This document shows, piece after piece, positions 43,481-52,407 of a stretch of DNA of 64,000 nucleotides; within the stretch, counting starts at the first letter, position 1, and each line of letters starts with the position of its first letter. Source of the DNA: Sphingomonas sp. BK235. Lineage in GTDB: Bacteria > Pseudomonadota > Alphaproteobacteria > Sphingomonadales > Sphingomonadaceae. The notes beneath the pieces were generated by a model that saw only the letters and a program-made list of their open reading frames with translations, was not told the DNA's origin and ran no database searches. The translations under genes were made by a program, and so were the position numbers. Location of the stretch: NCBI RefSeq assembly GCF_004345855.1, contig NZ_SLXN01000001.1, positions 682,001-746,000 of the forward strand. The letters run 5' to 3'.

Positions 43481-45838
43481 ATGGCAAGCGCGCGGCGCCG
43501 GGGCATCATCGCGGCGCTATGCGCCTCCGCCACGATGCTCTCCCCCGCGGCGACGGTGGCGCAGGACGCGCCACCGGCGTCGGTCGACCTCGTCAATCCG
43601 CTGATGGGGACGGACAGCAGCTACGAGCTGTCCTACGGCAACACCTATCCCGCGATCGCGGTGCCGTTCGGGATGAACGCCTGGACGCCCGTCACCGGCA
43701 AGATGGGGAACGGCTGGAGCTATACGTACAGCTCCCACAAGATCAACGGGTTCAAGCAGACGCACCAGCCGAGCCCGTGGATGAACGATTATGCCGCCTT
43801 CGCGCTGCTGCCGATGACCGGCGCGGTGAAGGCGAAGGAGGAGGAGCGCGCCTCCTGGTTCAGCCACAAGGCGGAGGAGAGCCGCGCATGGGGCTACAAG
43901 GTCTATCTCGCCGACTATGACGTCACCACCGAGATCGTGCCGACCGCGCGCGCGGCGCATTTCCGCTTCACCTTCCCCGAGACCAAGGACGCGCACGTCC
44001 TGCTCGACGGCTATGCCGGCGGCTCGATGGTGTCGGTCGACCCGGCGCGGCGCCGCATCACCGGCTATGTCAGCAACAACCACGGCGGCGTGCCGGCCAA
44101 CTTCCGCAACTGGTTCGTGGTCGAGTTCGACAAGCCCTTCACCGTCAGCCAGACCTTCGACGGCAGCGGCACACTGACCGCGGGGCGCCGCGCCGAGGGC
44201 GATCACGTCGGCGCGGTGATCAGCTTCGCGACCAAGAAGGGCGAGCAGGTCGGTGCGCGCGTCGCCTCCTCGTTCATCAGCGCCGAGCAGGCGCAGCGCA
44301 ACCTGGACGGCGAGATCGGCCGCGACACGTTCGACCAGACCAAGGCCAAGGCGCGTGCCGCCTGGTCGGCCGAGCTCGACCGCATCAAGGTCGACGATCC
44401 TGATCTCGACAATCGCCGCACCTTCTACTCGGCGCTGTGGCGGATGCTGCAGTTCCCGCGCGAGTTCCACGAGCGCGGCGCGGACGGCAAGCTGATCCAC
44501 TACAGCCCGTACGACGGCAAGGTCCACGACGGCCCGCTCTACACCGACAACGGCTTCTGGGACACGTGGCGCGCGGTCTTCCCCTTCTTCGCGCTGATGT
44601 ATCCCGAGCGCGACGGCGAGATCATGCAGGGGCTGGTCAACACCTACAAGGAATCGGGCTGGCTGCCGGAATGGGCGAGCCCGGGGCACCGCAGCGTGAT
44701 GATCGGGTCGAATTCGGCCAATCTGATCGCGGACGCCTATCTCAACGGCGTGCGCGGTTTCGACGCGAACACGCTGTACGAGGCGATGGTCAAGAACGCG
44801 ACCACCTCCGAGGGGCGCCCGCGCGACAAGAGCGGCAAGGTGCTCAGCGCGGTCGGGCGCGAGGGCGTCGAGCTGTACAACCAGCTCGGTTACGTCCCCT
44901 ATGACGTCGGCATCAACGAGAATGCCGCGCGCACGCTCGAATATGCCACCGCTGACTTCTCGCTGTCGCGCATGGCGGCGGCGCTCGGCAAGACCGACGA
45001 CGCGAAGAAGTACGCCGAGCACGCGCAGAATTATCGCAAGCTGTTCGACCCGCAGAGCGGCTGGATGCGCGGGCGCAACAGGGACGGCAGCTGGTCGGCC
45101 GCGTTCAGCCCGTACAAATGGGGCGACGCCTTCACCGAGGGGAATTCGATCCACTATAGCTGGTCGGTGATGCAGGACGTGCAGGGCCTGATCGACCTGA
45201 TGGGCGGCGACCAGAAGTTCGTCGCGCGGCTCGACTCGGTGTTCTCCACCCCGCCGATCTTCGACGACAGCTATTACGGTCAGGTGATCCACGAGATCCG
45301 CGAGATGCAGATCGTCGATATGGGCCAGTATGCGCACGGCAACCAGCCGATCCAGCACATGATCTATCTGTACGATTGGGCCGGCGCGCCGTGGAAGGCG
45401 CAATATCACGCGCGCGAGGTGATGCGGAAACTCTACTCGGCGGCGCCCGACGGCTATCCCGGCGACGAGGACAACGGCCAAACCTCGGCCTGGTACGTCT
45501 TCTCCGCGCTCGGCTTCTATCCCGTCACGCCGACGGTCGGGCAATATGCCATCGGCAGCCCGCTGTTCCGCCGCACCAGCGTCACCATGCCGGGCGGCAA
45601 GGTGCTGACGATCGAGGCCGAGAACAACAGCCGCGACAATGTCTATATCCAGTCGGCGACGCTCAACGGCGTGCCCTACGCCAAGCCGTGGCTGTCGCGC
45701 GATGCACTCCAGGCCGGCGGTACGTTGCGCTTCGTCATGGGGCCGACGCCGAACAAGCAATGGGGCACCGCCAGGGCGGACCGGCCCTTCTCGATGAGCG
45801 CGCCCGGGGCGGTAGCCGGAACCCAGCGCCGCAACTGA
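43481..45838 (+). CDS. GH92 alpha-mannosidase (copy 2, GNQP type)
   Basis: A 785-residue secreted GH92 enzyme, signal region RRRGIIAALCASATMLSPAATVAQ. Blocks: VDLVNPLMGTDSSYELSYGN, HKINGFKQTHQPSPWMND, FTEGNSIHYSWSV (acid glutamate), YAHGNQPIQHMIYLYDWAGAPWKAQ, and GYPGDEDNGQTSAWYVFSALGFYPV (base aspartate). The Glu of GNEP is replaced by Gln here, so its linkage preference probably differs from copy 1. AGGGAG precedes the ATG; it follows the receptor gene by only 29 bases and is likely co-transcribed with it. Confidence 0.93.
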   Translation: MASARRRGIIAALCASATMLSPAATVAQDAPPASVDLVNPLMGTDSSYELSYGNTYPAIAVPFGMNAWTPVTGKMGNGWSYTYSSHKINGFKQTHQPSPWMNDYAAFALLPMTGAVKAKEEERASWFSHKAEESRAWGYKVYLADYDVTTEIVPTARAAHFRFTFPETKDAHVLLDGYAGGSMVSVDPARRRITGYVSNNHGGVPANFRNWFVVEFDKPFTVSQTFDGSGTLTAGRRAEGDHVGAVISFATKKGEQVGARVASSFISAEQAQRNLDGEIGRDTFDQTKAKARAAWSAELDRIKVDDPDLDNRRTFYSALWRMLQFPREFHERGADGKLIHYSPYDGKVHDGPLYTDNGFWDTWRAVFPFFALMYPERDGEIMQGLVNTYKESGWLPEWASPGHRSVMIGSNSANLIADAYLNGVRGFDANTLYEAMVKNATTSEGRPRDKSGKVLSAVGREGVELYNQLGYVPYDVGINENAARTLEYATADFSLSRMAAALGKTDDAKKYAEHAQNYRKLFDPQSGWMRGRNRDGSWSAAFSPYKWGDAFTEGNSIHYSWSVMQDVQGLIDLMGGDQKFVARLDSVFSTPPIFDDSYYGQVIHEIREMQIVDMGQYAHGNQPIQHMIYLYDWAGAPWKAQYHAREVMRKLYSAAPDGYPGDEDNGQTSAWYVFSALGFYPVTPTVGQYAIGSPLFRRTSVTMPGGKVLTIEAENNSRDNVYIQSATLNGVPYAKPWLSRDALQAGGTLRFVMGPTPNKQWGTARADRPFSMSAPGAVAGTQRRN

Positions 45839-45863
45839 CCGGGCGCGCCTCCGATGCCGCGCG

Positions 45864-48203
45864 TCAGCGCGGCATCGGTGTGAGCGTCGGCGGGGCGTCG
45901 CCGGGCGCGCTGCCCCAGCTCTTGTTCGGAACCGGCCCCATCACCAGCTCGAGCCGCGCGCCGTCCTTGACGTCGTCGTGGCGGAACCACGCCTTCGTCC
46001 ACGGCCGCCCGTTGAGCGTCGCCGACTGGATGTATGGGTTCGCGGCGCCGTTGTTCGTCGCCACGATCTCCAGCACTTTGCCGTTGCCGAGCGTCACCGC
46101 GGCGCGGTCGAATACCGGGCTCGCCAGCATATAGACGTCGCTCGACGGATCGACCGGGTAGAAGCCCAGCGCGGTCAGCGCGTACCAGGACGAGGTCGCG
46201 CCCTGGTCGTCCATGCCGGGATAGCCGAAGCCCGAGGCGTCGCTGCCGTAGAGCGTGTCCAGGATGCGGCGCGTCAGCGCCTGCGTCTTCCACGGCTGCC
46301 CGCCCCAGGCGTAGAGGAAGGGCGCGTGCTGGTCGGGCTGGTTGCCCTGGACATACTGGCCGACCATCCCGGTACAGTCGCGGCAGATCCCCTTGGGCGT
46401 GTAGGGCGTGGCGAAGAAGCGGTCGAGCTTGGCGTCGAACGCCGCGCGGCCGCCGAGCGCACCGGCGAGCCCGCCGACGTCGTGCGGCACCAGCCACAAC
46501 GTCGACCAGCCCGACGCCTCCTTCATCATGAAGTTGTAATAGGGCTCCTGCGGGTCGAACGGCGCGATCCATTTGCCGTCCTCGGTACGACCGCGGATGA
46601 AACCGGTGCTTTTGTCGAACACGTTGCGCCAGTTGGCGGCGCGGCGGCGGAACAGCGCGGCATCGTCGCGGCGCCCGAGCCGCTCGGCCAGCTCCGCCAT
46701 GGCATGGTCGTCCCAGGCATATTCCAGCGTGGTCGCCGCGCCCGCCTTGCCGCCCGCGTAAGGCGGGCTCGGGTTGCCCGCGGGCACCTCGTCCGAGATC
46801 CAGCCGCGCCGCATATATTCGGCGAGATAGCCGCGCGGCCCGGCGGGGTCGATCGCGTTCTTGCGCATGTAGTCGTAGGCCGCGCCATAGTCGAACGGGA
46901 TGCCGCGCCGCATCGCGCCGAGATACAGGAACACCGCATTGTCGCCGTGGAACGAGGTGTTCATGAAGCCGCGCTCGCGCGCCATGTCGAGCTCGGACGC
47001 CATGATGTCCTGCACGACCTGAGGCTCGAGCAGCTCGAGCAGCACGATCTGGTTGCGCCCGGTATCCCAGAAGGGCACCGGGCCGTAGCGGTCGTGCGTC
47101 GCGGTCTGCACCCGGCCGTTGCTGTCGGCGAAGCGCTCGCCCTTGCGCGCGATCAGCCGCGGGCTGGCGAAGGACTGGAACAGGGTGGAGTAGAACAGCC
47201 GCCGCTGCTTCTCGCTGCCCCCGCTCACCTGCACCCGGTCGAGCAGCCCCGACCAGGCCGCGCGCGCCGCGCCGCGCATCGCGTCGAAGTCCCAGCCCGG
47301 GCTCTCGGCGCGCAGTCGCGCCTCGGCGTCGGCGTAGCTCGCGCCATGCGCGACCTTGACGAGCACCTGCTCGCCCGCGCGGGTGGTGAAGTCGGCATAG
47401 GCGCCGGCGAACCCGCCCTCGATCGTGCGTGCGTCGGGCATCACGTCCGAGCCGCCGATGCCATAGCCCTGACCATCGCCCGGAGCCTTGCGGAACGTGC
47501 CGAAGCGCTTGAACGGCTTGGAGAAGACTGCGACGAAATAGCGGCCGTCGCGGGCATCGTGATCGTCGTTGGCGGTGGCGGCGCCGCGGACAATGCGGTC
47601 GTTGACGACCTCGATCGCGCCGCCGCGCCGGTTGAGGTTGAGGATAAGGTGCGCGCGCTCGGTGGCGGGGAAGGTGAAGCGCATCAGCCCGGTGGCGCGG
47701 GTCGCGGTCAGCTCGGCCTTGACGCCGATGCTGGTGAGATCGGCGGCATAATAGCCCGGCGACGCCACCTCCTTGGCCTTGTCGTAATAGGCCTGGGTCG
47801 AGGCCGGCGGCACGGTCCAGTCGCCGACCACGGGCATGACGAAGGGCTGCGCGCGCCCGCCATAGGTCGGCCCGCCGCCCGCGGTGAAGCCGATCATCGT
47901 CGGGTTGCTGTAGTAATAGGGCGTCGCGACGCCCGTGGGGTAAGTGAGCGGCACGTTGACGTTGACCGGCGCCGCCTCGACCGCGCTGTGCGGCAACCGC
48001 GCGCCGGGCGAGGTGATGCCCGAATAGGTCGGCTCGCCCGGCGGGGGCGCGTTGCCGATCAGCTCGGGGCGATCGAGCGGCGCGGTGCCGACGCGCGGGT
48101 CGGCGAGGTCGACGCCGGACGGACCGGCCTGCTGGCCGTGGCCGCCGCTCGCCGTCAGCGCCGCGAGCGCCACCGCGCCCGCCCATGTCGTCGCTCGCCG
48201 CAT
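45864..48203 (-). CDS. GH92 alpha-mannosidase (copy 3, divergent, GNQPDQH type)
   Basis: A 779-residue secreted GH92 enzyme (signal ATTWAGAVALAALTASGGHG). The N-terminal domain is divergent (GVDLADPRVGTAPLDRPELIG, PPPGEPTYSGITSPGARLPH), but the barrel has the typical KEASGWSTLW, VQGNQPDQHAPFLYAWGGQPWKTQ and GYPGMDDQGATSSWYALTALGFYPVDP. Acid and base residues are retained while the GNEP glutamate is Gln. Signal and GGGAG support the ATG at 48203. Convergent with copy 2 and driven by its own promoter at 48257-48286. Confidence 0.92.
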   Translation of the reverse strand: MRRATTWAGAVALAALTASGGHGQQAGPSGVDLADPRVGTAPLDRPELIGNAPPPGEPTYSGITSPGARLPHSAVEAAPVNVNVPLTYPTGVATPYYYSNPTMIGFTAGGGPTYGGRAQPFVMPVVGDWTVPPASTQAYYDKAKEVASPGYYAADLTSIGVKAELTATRATGLMRFTFPATERAHLILNLNRRGGAIEVVNDRIVRGAATANDDHDARDGRYFVAVFSKPFKRFGTFRKAPGDGQGYGIGGSDVMPDARTIEGGFAGAYADFTTRAGEQVLVKVAHGASYADAEARLRAESPGWDFDAMRGAARAAWSGLLDRVQVSGGSEKQRRLFYSTLFQSFASPRLIARKGERFADSNGRVQTATHDRYGPVPFWDTGRNQIVLLELLEPQVVQDIMASELDMARERGFMNTSFHGDNAVFLYLGAMRRGIPFDYGAAYDYMRKNAIDPAGPRGYLAEYMRRGWISDEVPAGNPSPPYAGGKAGAATTLEYAWDDHAMAELAERLGRRDDAALFRRRAANWRNVFDKSTGFIRGRTEDGKWIAPFDPQEPYYNFMMKEASGWSTLWLVPHDVGGLAGALGGRAAFDAKLDRFFATPYTPKGICRDCTGMVGQYVQGNQPDQHAPFLYAWGGQPWKTQALTRRILDTLYGSDASGFGYPGMDDQGATSSWYALTALGFYPVDPSSDVYMLASPVFDRAAVTLGNGKVLEIVATNNGAANPYIQSATLNGRPWTKAWFRHDDVKDGARLELVMGPVPNKSWGSAPGDAPPTLTPMPR

Positions 48204-48256
48204 CGTCACTCTCCCGCTCGCGCCGGGTGATCCGCTGCCACCCGGCTACGCTTCTG

Positions 48257-48286
48257 ATTAGACGGATAAATCAATTTGCTTGTCAA
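48257..48286 (-). promoter_or_regulatory. promoter of GH92 copy 3
   Basis: On the minus strand TTGACA (48286-48281), 18 bases, TCTAAT (48262-48257), about 54 bases before the start codon. The AT-rich region matches the pattern of the receptor promoter at 40193. Confidence 0.6.
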
Positions 48287-48354
48287 TGATGTGCGTCGCG
48301 GCGTGCACCCGAACGCCGCGCCCGGCCGTTGCACGCGCGCGAAGGAGTGAGCGG

Positions 48355-49689
48355 ATGGTGGACGAGCGCGGACGCGCGGTACCGAGTGGGCGATGGTCGC
48401 GGCTGGGCGGTTTCGGCAAGCTCGCCGGCGGCGTCGCGGGTGGGGTGATCGCCGAGGGCGCGCGGCGGCTCGCCACCGGCGAGCGGCCGCGCATGAACGA
48501 GCTGCTGCTCACCCCCGCCAATGCCGCGCGCGTCGCCGACCAGCTCTCCCAGCTGCGCGGCGCGGCGATGAAGCTCGGGCAGATGATCTCGATGGACGCG
48601 GGCGACGTGCTGCCGCCCGAGCTCACCGCGATCCTGGCGCGGCTGCGCGAGAATGCGCACCACATGCCCCCGGCGCAGCTCGACCGCGTGCTGGCACAGC
48701 AATGGGGCGAGGGGTGGCGCAAGCGCTTCCGCCACTTCCAGGCGCATCCGATCGCCGCGGCCTCGATCGGCCAGGTCCATCGCGCCGAGCTGCGCGACGG
48801 CCGCGTGCTCGCGATCAAGGTGCAATATCCCGGCGTGGCGGAGAGCATCGACGCCGACGTCGACAATGTCGCCACGCTGCTGCGCGTCACCGGGCTGCTG
48901 CCGCGCGAGCTCGACCTGCGCCCTTTGCTCGAGGAGGCCAAGCGCCAGCTGCGCGAGGAGGCCGATTACGCGCGCGAGCTGGCGATGCTCGAGCGCTACC
49001 GCGACCTGCTCGGCGACGATCCCGCCTATGTGCTGCCCGCGGCCGAGCCGGCGCTGAGCACCGGGCGCGTGCTGGCGATGGACTTCGTCGCGGGCGCGCC
49101 GGTCGAGACGCTCGCCGAGGCGCCGCAGGAGACGCGCGACACCGCCGGCGCGGCGCTGGTGCGACTGGTGCTGCGCGAGCTGTTCGACTGGGGCGTGATG
49201 CAGACCGATCCGAACTTCGCCAACTATCGGTGGCAAGCGGGATCGGGGCGGCTAGTGCTGCTCGACTTCGGCGCGGCGCGGCCGGTCCGCGCGGAGACGC
49301 GCGCGGGCTATCACCGGCTGCTGATGGCGGGGCTCGACGGCGACCGCGCGCGCGTGCGCGAGGCGGCGCTGGCGGCGGGCTTCCTCGGGCAGGCGGCGGT
49401 GGAGCGCCACGGCGCGGCGGTCGATCGCATGATCGACGTCATCCTGACCGAACTCGGCCGGCCCGGCCTGTTCGACTTCGGCGACCGGGGCTTCGTCGGC
49501 GTGATCCGCGAGGAGGCGACCGCCGTGGCGCGCGACCGCTCGACCTGGCACCTGCCGCCGGTCGACACGTTGTTCGTCCAGCGCAAGGTGAGCGGCACCG
49601 CGCTGCTGTGCGCGCGGCTCGGCGCGAGGGTCGATGTGCGCGCGATGGTGGAGCGCTACCGCGGGCTGGACGTTGCGGCGCTAGGGTAG
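48355..49689 (+). CDS. ABC1/AarF (UbiB-like) atypical kinase
   Basis: A 444-residue protein kinase-like fold protein of the ABC1/ADCK family. The KxGQ motif (AAMKLGQMISMDAGDVLPPEL), the Ala-rich loop AAASIGQVHRAEL, the catalytic lysine in VLAIKVQYPGV and the metal-binding VLLDFGAAR are all present. Family members (UbiB, COQ8) support ubiquinone biosynthesis or membrane lipid homeostasis. It lacks the C-terminal membrane helices of UbiB, so a second, paralogous role is likely. AAGGAG seven bases before the ATG supports the start. Its place inside the glycan locus seems incidental. Confidence 0.9.
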   Translation: MVDERGRAVPSGRWSRLGGFGKLAGGVAGGVIAEGARRLATGERPRMNELLLTPANAARVADQLSQLRGAAMKLGQMISMDAGDVLPPELTAILARLRENAHHMPPAQLDRVLAQQWGEGWRKRFRHFQAHPIAAASIGQVHRAELRDGRVLAIKVQYPGVAESIDADVDNVATLLRVTGLLPRELDLRPLLEEAKRQLREEADYARELAMLERYRDLLGDDPAYVLPAAEPALSTGRVLAMDFVAGAPVETLAEAPQETRDTAGAALVRLVLRELFDWGVMQTDPNFANYRWQAGSGRLVLLDFGAARPVRAETRAGYHRLLMAGLDGDRARVREAALAAGFLGQAAVERHGAAVDRMIDVILTELGRPGLFDFGDRGFVGVIREEATAVARDRSTWHLPPVDTLFVQRKVSGTALLCARLGARVDVRAMVERYRGLDVAALG

Positions 49690-49716
49690 GGCGGTGCAGC
49701 GCTAGGGTAGAGCGGT
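49675..49716. repeat. two-copy 21-bp tandem repeat over the ABC1 stop codon
   Basis: Units 49675-49695 and 49696-49716 match at 19 of 21 positions (core GCGCTAGGGTAG). The stop codon of the ABC1 gene is within the first unit, so a duplication has left the reading frame intact. Confidence 0.75.
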
Positions 49717-49752
49717 GCGGCGCGGACGAGCCGCCCCCTCCTCTCATCCTCC

Positions 49753-49848
49753 GTCATCCTGAACTCGTTTCAGGATCCACGGCTCGGCGCAATCCATCGG
49801 ACGGTGAGACGCGCGGACAGGTGGATCCTGAAACGAGTTCAGGATGAC
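49753..49848. repeat. dispersed palindromic repeat, copy 2 (GTCATsCTGAAC family)
   Basis: Arms 49753-49780 and 49821-49848 are perfect 28-base inverted copies around a 40-base loop. The arms are nearly identical to those at 6721-6814. It lies between the 3' ends of the ABC1 kinase and deaminase genes. Confidence 0.92.
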
Positions 49849-49914
49849 GCAGAAGAAGGAGGGAAAGATGGCGCTCGACCAAGCACGACCCGGCCGGCCC
49901 ACCGTCCTCCGACC

Positions 49915-50406
49915 TCACAGGTTCGCCTGCTCCTCCTCGGGCAGATCGGCGTCGGGCGGATAATAGAGCGAGGCGCATTCCTCGCGCAGGCAGCCGCCCT
50001 CGATCACGATGTCGTCGCGGTAAGCGTCGCCGATGAATGCCAGCGTGTCGACGTGCTGCGCCTCCCAGTACATCGCGTGGACATCCTCGCGCCCCGCGCC
50101 ATAAACAACGCGACCGACCTTCGACCAGATCGAGGCCATGGTGCACATGCCGCACGGTTGCAGCGTCGAGTAGAGCGTCGCGCCGCGCAGCTCGAGCGCG
50201 CCGCTGCTCTCGCAGGCGCGACGGATCGCCATCATCTCGGCGTGCGCGGTGGCGTCGGGCAGCTCGTGGGTCTGGTTGCGCTCGGCCGCCAGCACCTTGC
50301 CGTCGAGCACGATCACCGAGCCGAGCGGCGAGGTCGACGGGTCCGATCCCTTCGAGCGCGCCACCGCGATCGCCTCGCGCATCCAGCGTTCGTCTTCCTC
50401 GGTCAT
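49915..50406 (-). CDS. nucleoside/cytosine deaminase family protein
   Basis: A 163-residue zinc deaminase of the CDA superfamily. The zinc motifs are H55-A-E57 (HAEMMAIRRA) and PCGMC (C85, C88). The rest (SPLGSVIVLDGKVLAAERNQ and GREDVHAMYWEA) resembles guanine or nucleoside deaminases rather than TadA. The exact base is not determined. GGAGGT immediately upstream of ATG at 50406 fixes the start; upstream in-frame ATG codons are not needed. Convergent with the ABC1 kinase gene. Confidence 0.88.
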   Translation of the reverse strand: MTEEDERWMREAIAVARSKGSDPSTSPLGSVIVLDGKVLAAERNQTHELPDATAHAEMMAIRRACESSGALELRGATLYSTLQPCGMCTMASIWSKVGRVVYGAGREDVHAMYWEAQHVDTLAFIGDAYRDDIVIEGGCLREECASLYYPPDADLPEEEQANL

Positions 50407-50589
50407 CGGCACCTCCGACCGCCCCAACGTCGCGGCGCGCCGGACGGTCCCGATCATCTCGCGTCCGTGACGCGCGATCAGCCACGTCCGACTTTGTTCC
50501 ATTCGGAGACGCGCCGCGACTCTTCGCCATGCATCCCCTTCGCTCCCCGTGGGTTAGGCAGGAGCAGCATAGTAAAAGGGGCGTAACGA

Positions 50590-51252
50590 ATGATGAGATA
50601 TATCGCGGTCGCCGCGGCGGCGGTCGCGCTGGGCACGAGCCCGGCCACGGCGGACACGGTCAGCTACGGCACCAACACCAGCCAGCAGGTATCGTGCGCG
50701 CCGGGATGCACCGCGACGGTGCAATATAGCTTCGCGAGCTCGCTGTTTTCGACCGCGGGGTATATCGACAGCCTGACCTTCTTCCTTCAGCCCAACGCGG
50801 CGACGCCGCTGTCGATCTTCCTGTCGACCGCGGCGACGCAGGTCGGATCGATGTCGTCGACGCTGTCGGCCAATCGCGGCAGCGACTTCGCCTCCTTCTA
50901 CGACGGCACCGTGGCGGGGGTTGACGCCGGGGCACGGACCTTCGACGGCCAGTCGTTCTTCTACGATCCCAGCGCGGGCGACCTGCTGCTCGAGATCCGC
51001 GGCGACGGGCTGCGCAACCTGACCAGCGCGGTGTCCTACACGCCGGGGCAGGTGCAGCGCGTCTACACGTTCAATTCCTTCGCCAACAAGGACAGCGGCA
51101 TCGTCGATTCGGACGCGGGGCTGACCACCCGCTTCGGCTTCACCCCCGCCGCGGTGCCCGAGCCGGGGACCTGGGCGCTGATGATCGCGGGCTTCGCCGC
51201 GGTCGGCTTCGCGATGCGGCGCGGCGAACGACGGCGCCTGGCGGCGGCGTGA
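50590..51252 (+). CDS. PEPxxWA-CTERM surface/exported protein
   Basis: A 220-residue protein with a signal peptide (MMRYIAVAAAAVALGTSPATA) and a C-terminal sorting signal: VPEPGTWALMIAGFAAVGFA followed by arginines. The middle part is rich in Ser/Thr/Gly with a probable beta structure and no recognised domain. PEP-CTERM proteins are processed by exosortase and are common in exopolysaccharide producers. No exosortase is visible here. AAAAGGGG before the ATG supports the start. Confidence 0.85.
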   Translation: MMRYIAVAAAAVALGTSPATADTVSYGTNTSQQVSCAPGCTATVQYSFASSLFSTAGYIDSLTFFLQPNAATPLSIFLSTAATQVGSMSSTLSANRGSDFASFYDGTVAGVDAGARTFDGQSFFYDPSAGDLLLEIRGDGLRNLTSAVSYTPGQVQRVYTFNSFANKDSGIVDSDAGLTTRFGFTPAAVPEPGTWALMIAGFAAVGFAMRRGERRRLAAA

Positions 51253-51396
51253 CCCACCGGCGCGGCTCGTCGCGGGCCGCGCACGGAATTCGGTGAACGG
51301 TGCCGTCGCCTGCGCGAAGCGTGCGCGACCGCGGGTCGTGCCGCTTCCGCATCGTGGCGCGTCCTTCTACTCGGCGGCAAGGGTCGAGGACGGGGG

Positions 51397-52407
51397 ATGA
51401 CGATGACGGAGATGATGACGCTGCGACGACGCGATGCCCTGCGACTGGGTGTCGGCGGGTCGGCGGCGCTGCTGATGTCGTGTCGCGGCGAGGCGGTGGA
51501 GGTCGCCGCCGCGCGCCACGACGGCATACCGACGCGTCAGCTCGGTGCGATCACGGGTAATGATCCGCGCCGCATGGCCGAGTGGCAGCGCTGGCTCGGT
51601 CGCAAGCAGGATCATGACCTGCTCTATTTCAACCAGGACAGCTGGCCGCAGCTGGAACAGTCGATCGACTATATCGTCGGGATCGGTCGGATCGTGCTGT
51701 CACAGGGGCGCAAGGTCCATTGGTCGGTGCCGGTCGGCGGTGCAGGCGGCTATGAGAGTGTCGCCGCGGGCGCGCACGACGCGCTGTATCGCCGGATCGC
51801 GAGTGCGATCCTCTCGGCCTATCCGCGCGGCGACGGGCGCATCTTCGTGCGGCTGCCCTGGGAGTTCAACATGCCGTCGCAGTCGCTCGCGGCACGCGAC
51901 CGCGGCGGACGCTGGACGGCGCGTCCGTTCGTGGCGGCGTGGCGACGCCTCGTCGGGCTGTTCCGCCAAGTGTCGCGGCGTTTCTACTTCGACTGGTGCC
52001 CCAATGCGGGCGAGGGTGGGATCAATCCCGAGCTATGCTACCCCGGCGACGACGTGGTCGACGTCATCAGCCTCGACCTCTATTATCAGGGGAAGTTCGA
52101 CGACCAGAACATGCGCGACGGCGGGAAGTCGATCTTCGGCTATCGCCTGTCGCAGCCCTTCGGCCTGGCGTGGCTTTCCACCTTCGGCGCGCGGCGCGGC
52201 AAGCTCATCGGCCTGTCCGAATGGGGCGTGGACGACGATCGCGCGTCGCTGTTCGCCCAGGCGATGGTCGATTGGATCCGCGCGCAGGGCAGCCGGCTAT
52301 CCCACCACAATTACTGGAACCGCACCGACGGCGGGATCAACGCGCGGCTGACCGACGGCCATCTGCCGCGAATCTCGCGCGTCTATCGTACGGCGTTCGG
52401 CCGCTGA
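51397..52407 (+). CDS. GH26-like glycoside hydrolase, Tat-type lipoprotein
   Basis: A 336-residue protein. The N-terminus has twin arginines and a lipobox-like LLMSC (RRRDALRLGVGGSAALLMSC), suggesting Tat export and lipid anchoring. The barrel resembles GH26: FVRLPWEFNMPS with proposed acid/base E156 and LIGLSEWGVDD with proposed nucleophile E275, plus YFDWCPNAGEGG and VDVISLDLYYQG. GH26 members cut beta-mannans or related glucans; the exact substrate is unknown. GAGGA before the ATG supports the start. Its end overlaps a small gene on the other strand. Confidence 0.78.
   Translation: MTMTEMMTLRRRDALRLGVGGSAALLMSCRGEAVEVAAARHDGIPTRQLGAITGNDPRRMAEWQRWLGRKQDHDLLYFNQDSWPQLEQSIDYIVGIGRIVLSQGRKVHWSVPVGGAGGYESVAAGAHDALYRRIASAILSAYPRGDGRIFVRLPWEFNMPSQSLAARDRGGRWTARPFVAAWRRLVGLFRQVSRRFYFDWCPNAGEGGINPELCYPGDDVVDVISLDLYYQGKFDDQNMRDGGKSIFGYRLSQPFGLAWLSTFGARRGKLIGLSEWGVDDDRASLFAQAMVDWIRAQGSRLSHHNYWNRTDGGINARLTDGHLPRISRVYRTAFGR

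Noticed and set aside
51300..51560. 86-residue frame between PEP-CTERM and GH26-like genes
   Set aside because: Arg-rich, no ribosome binding site, and overlaps the start of the GH26-like gene.
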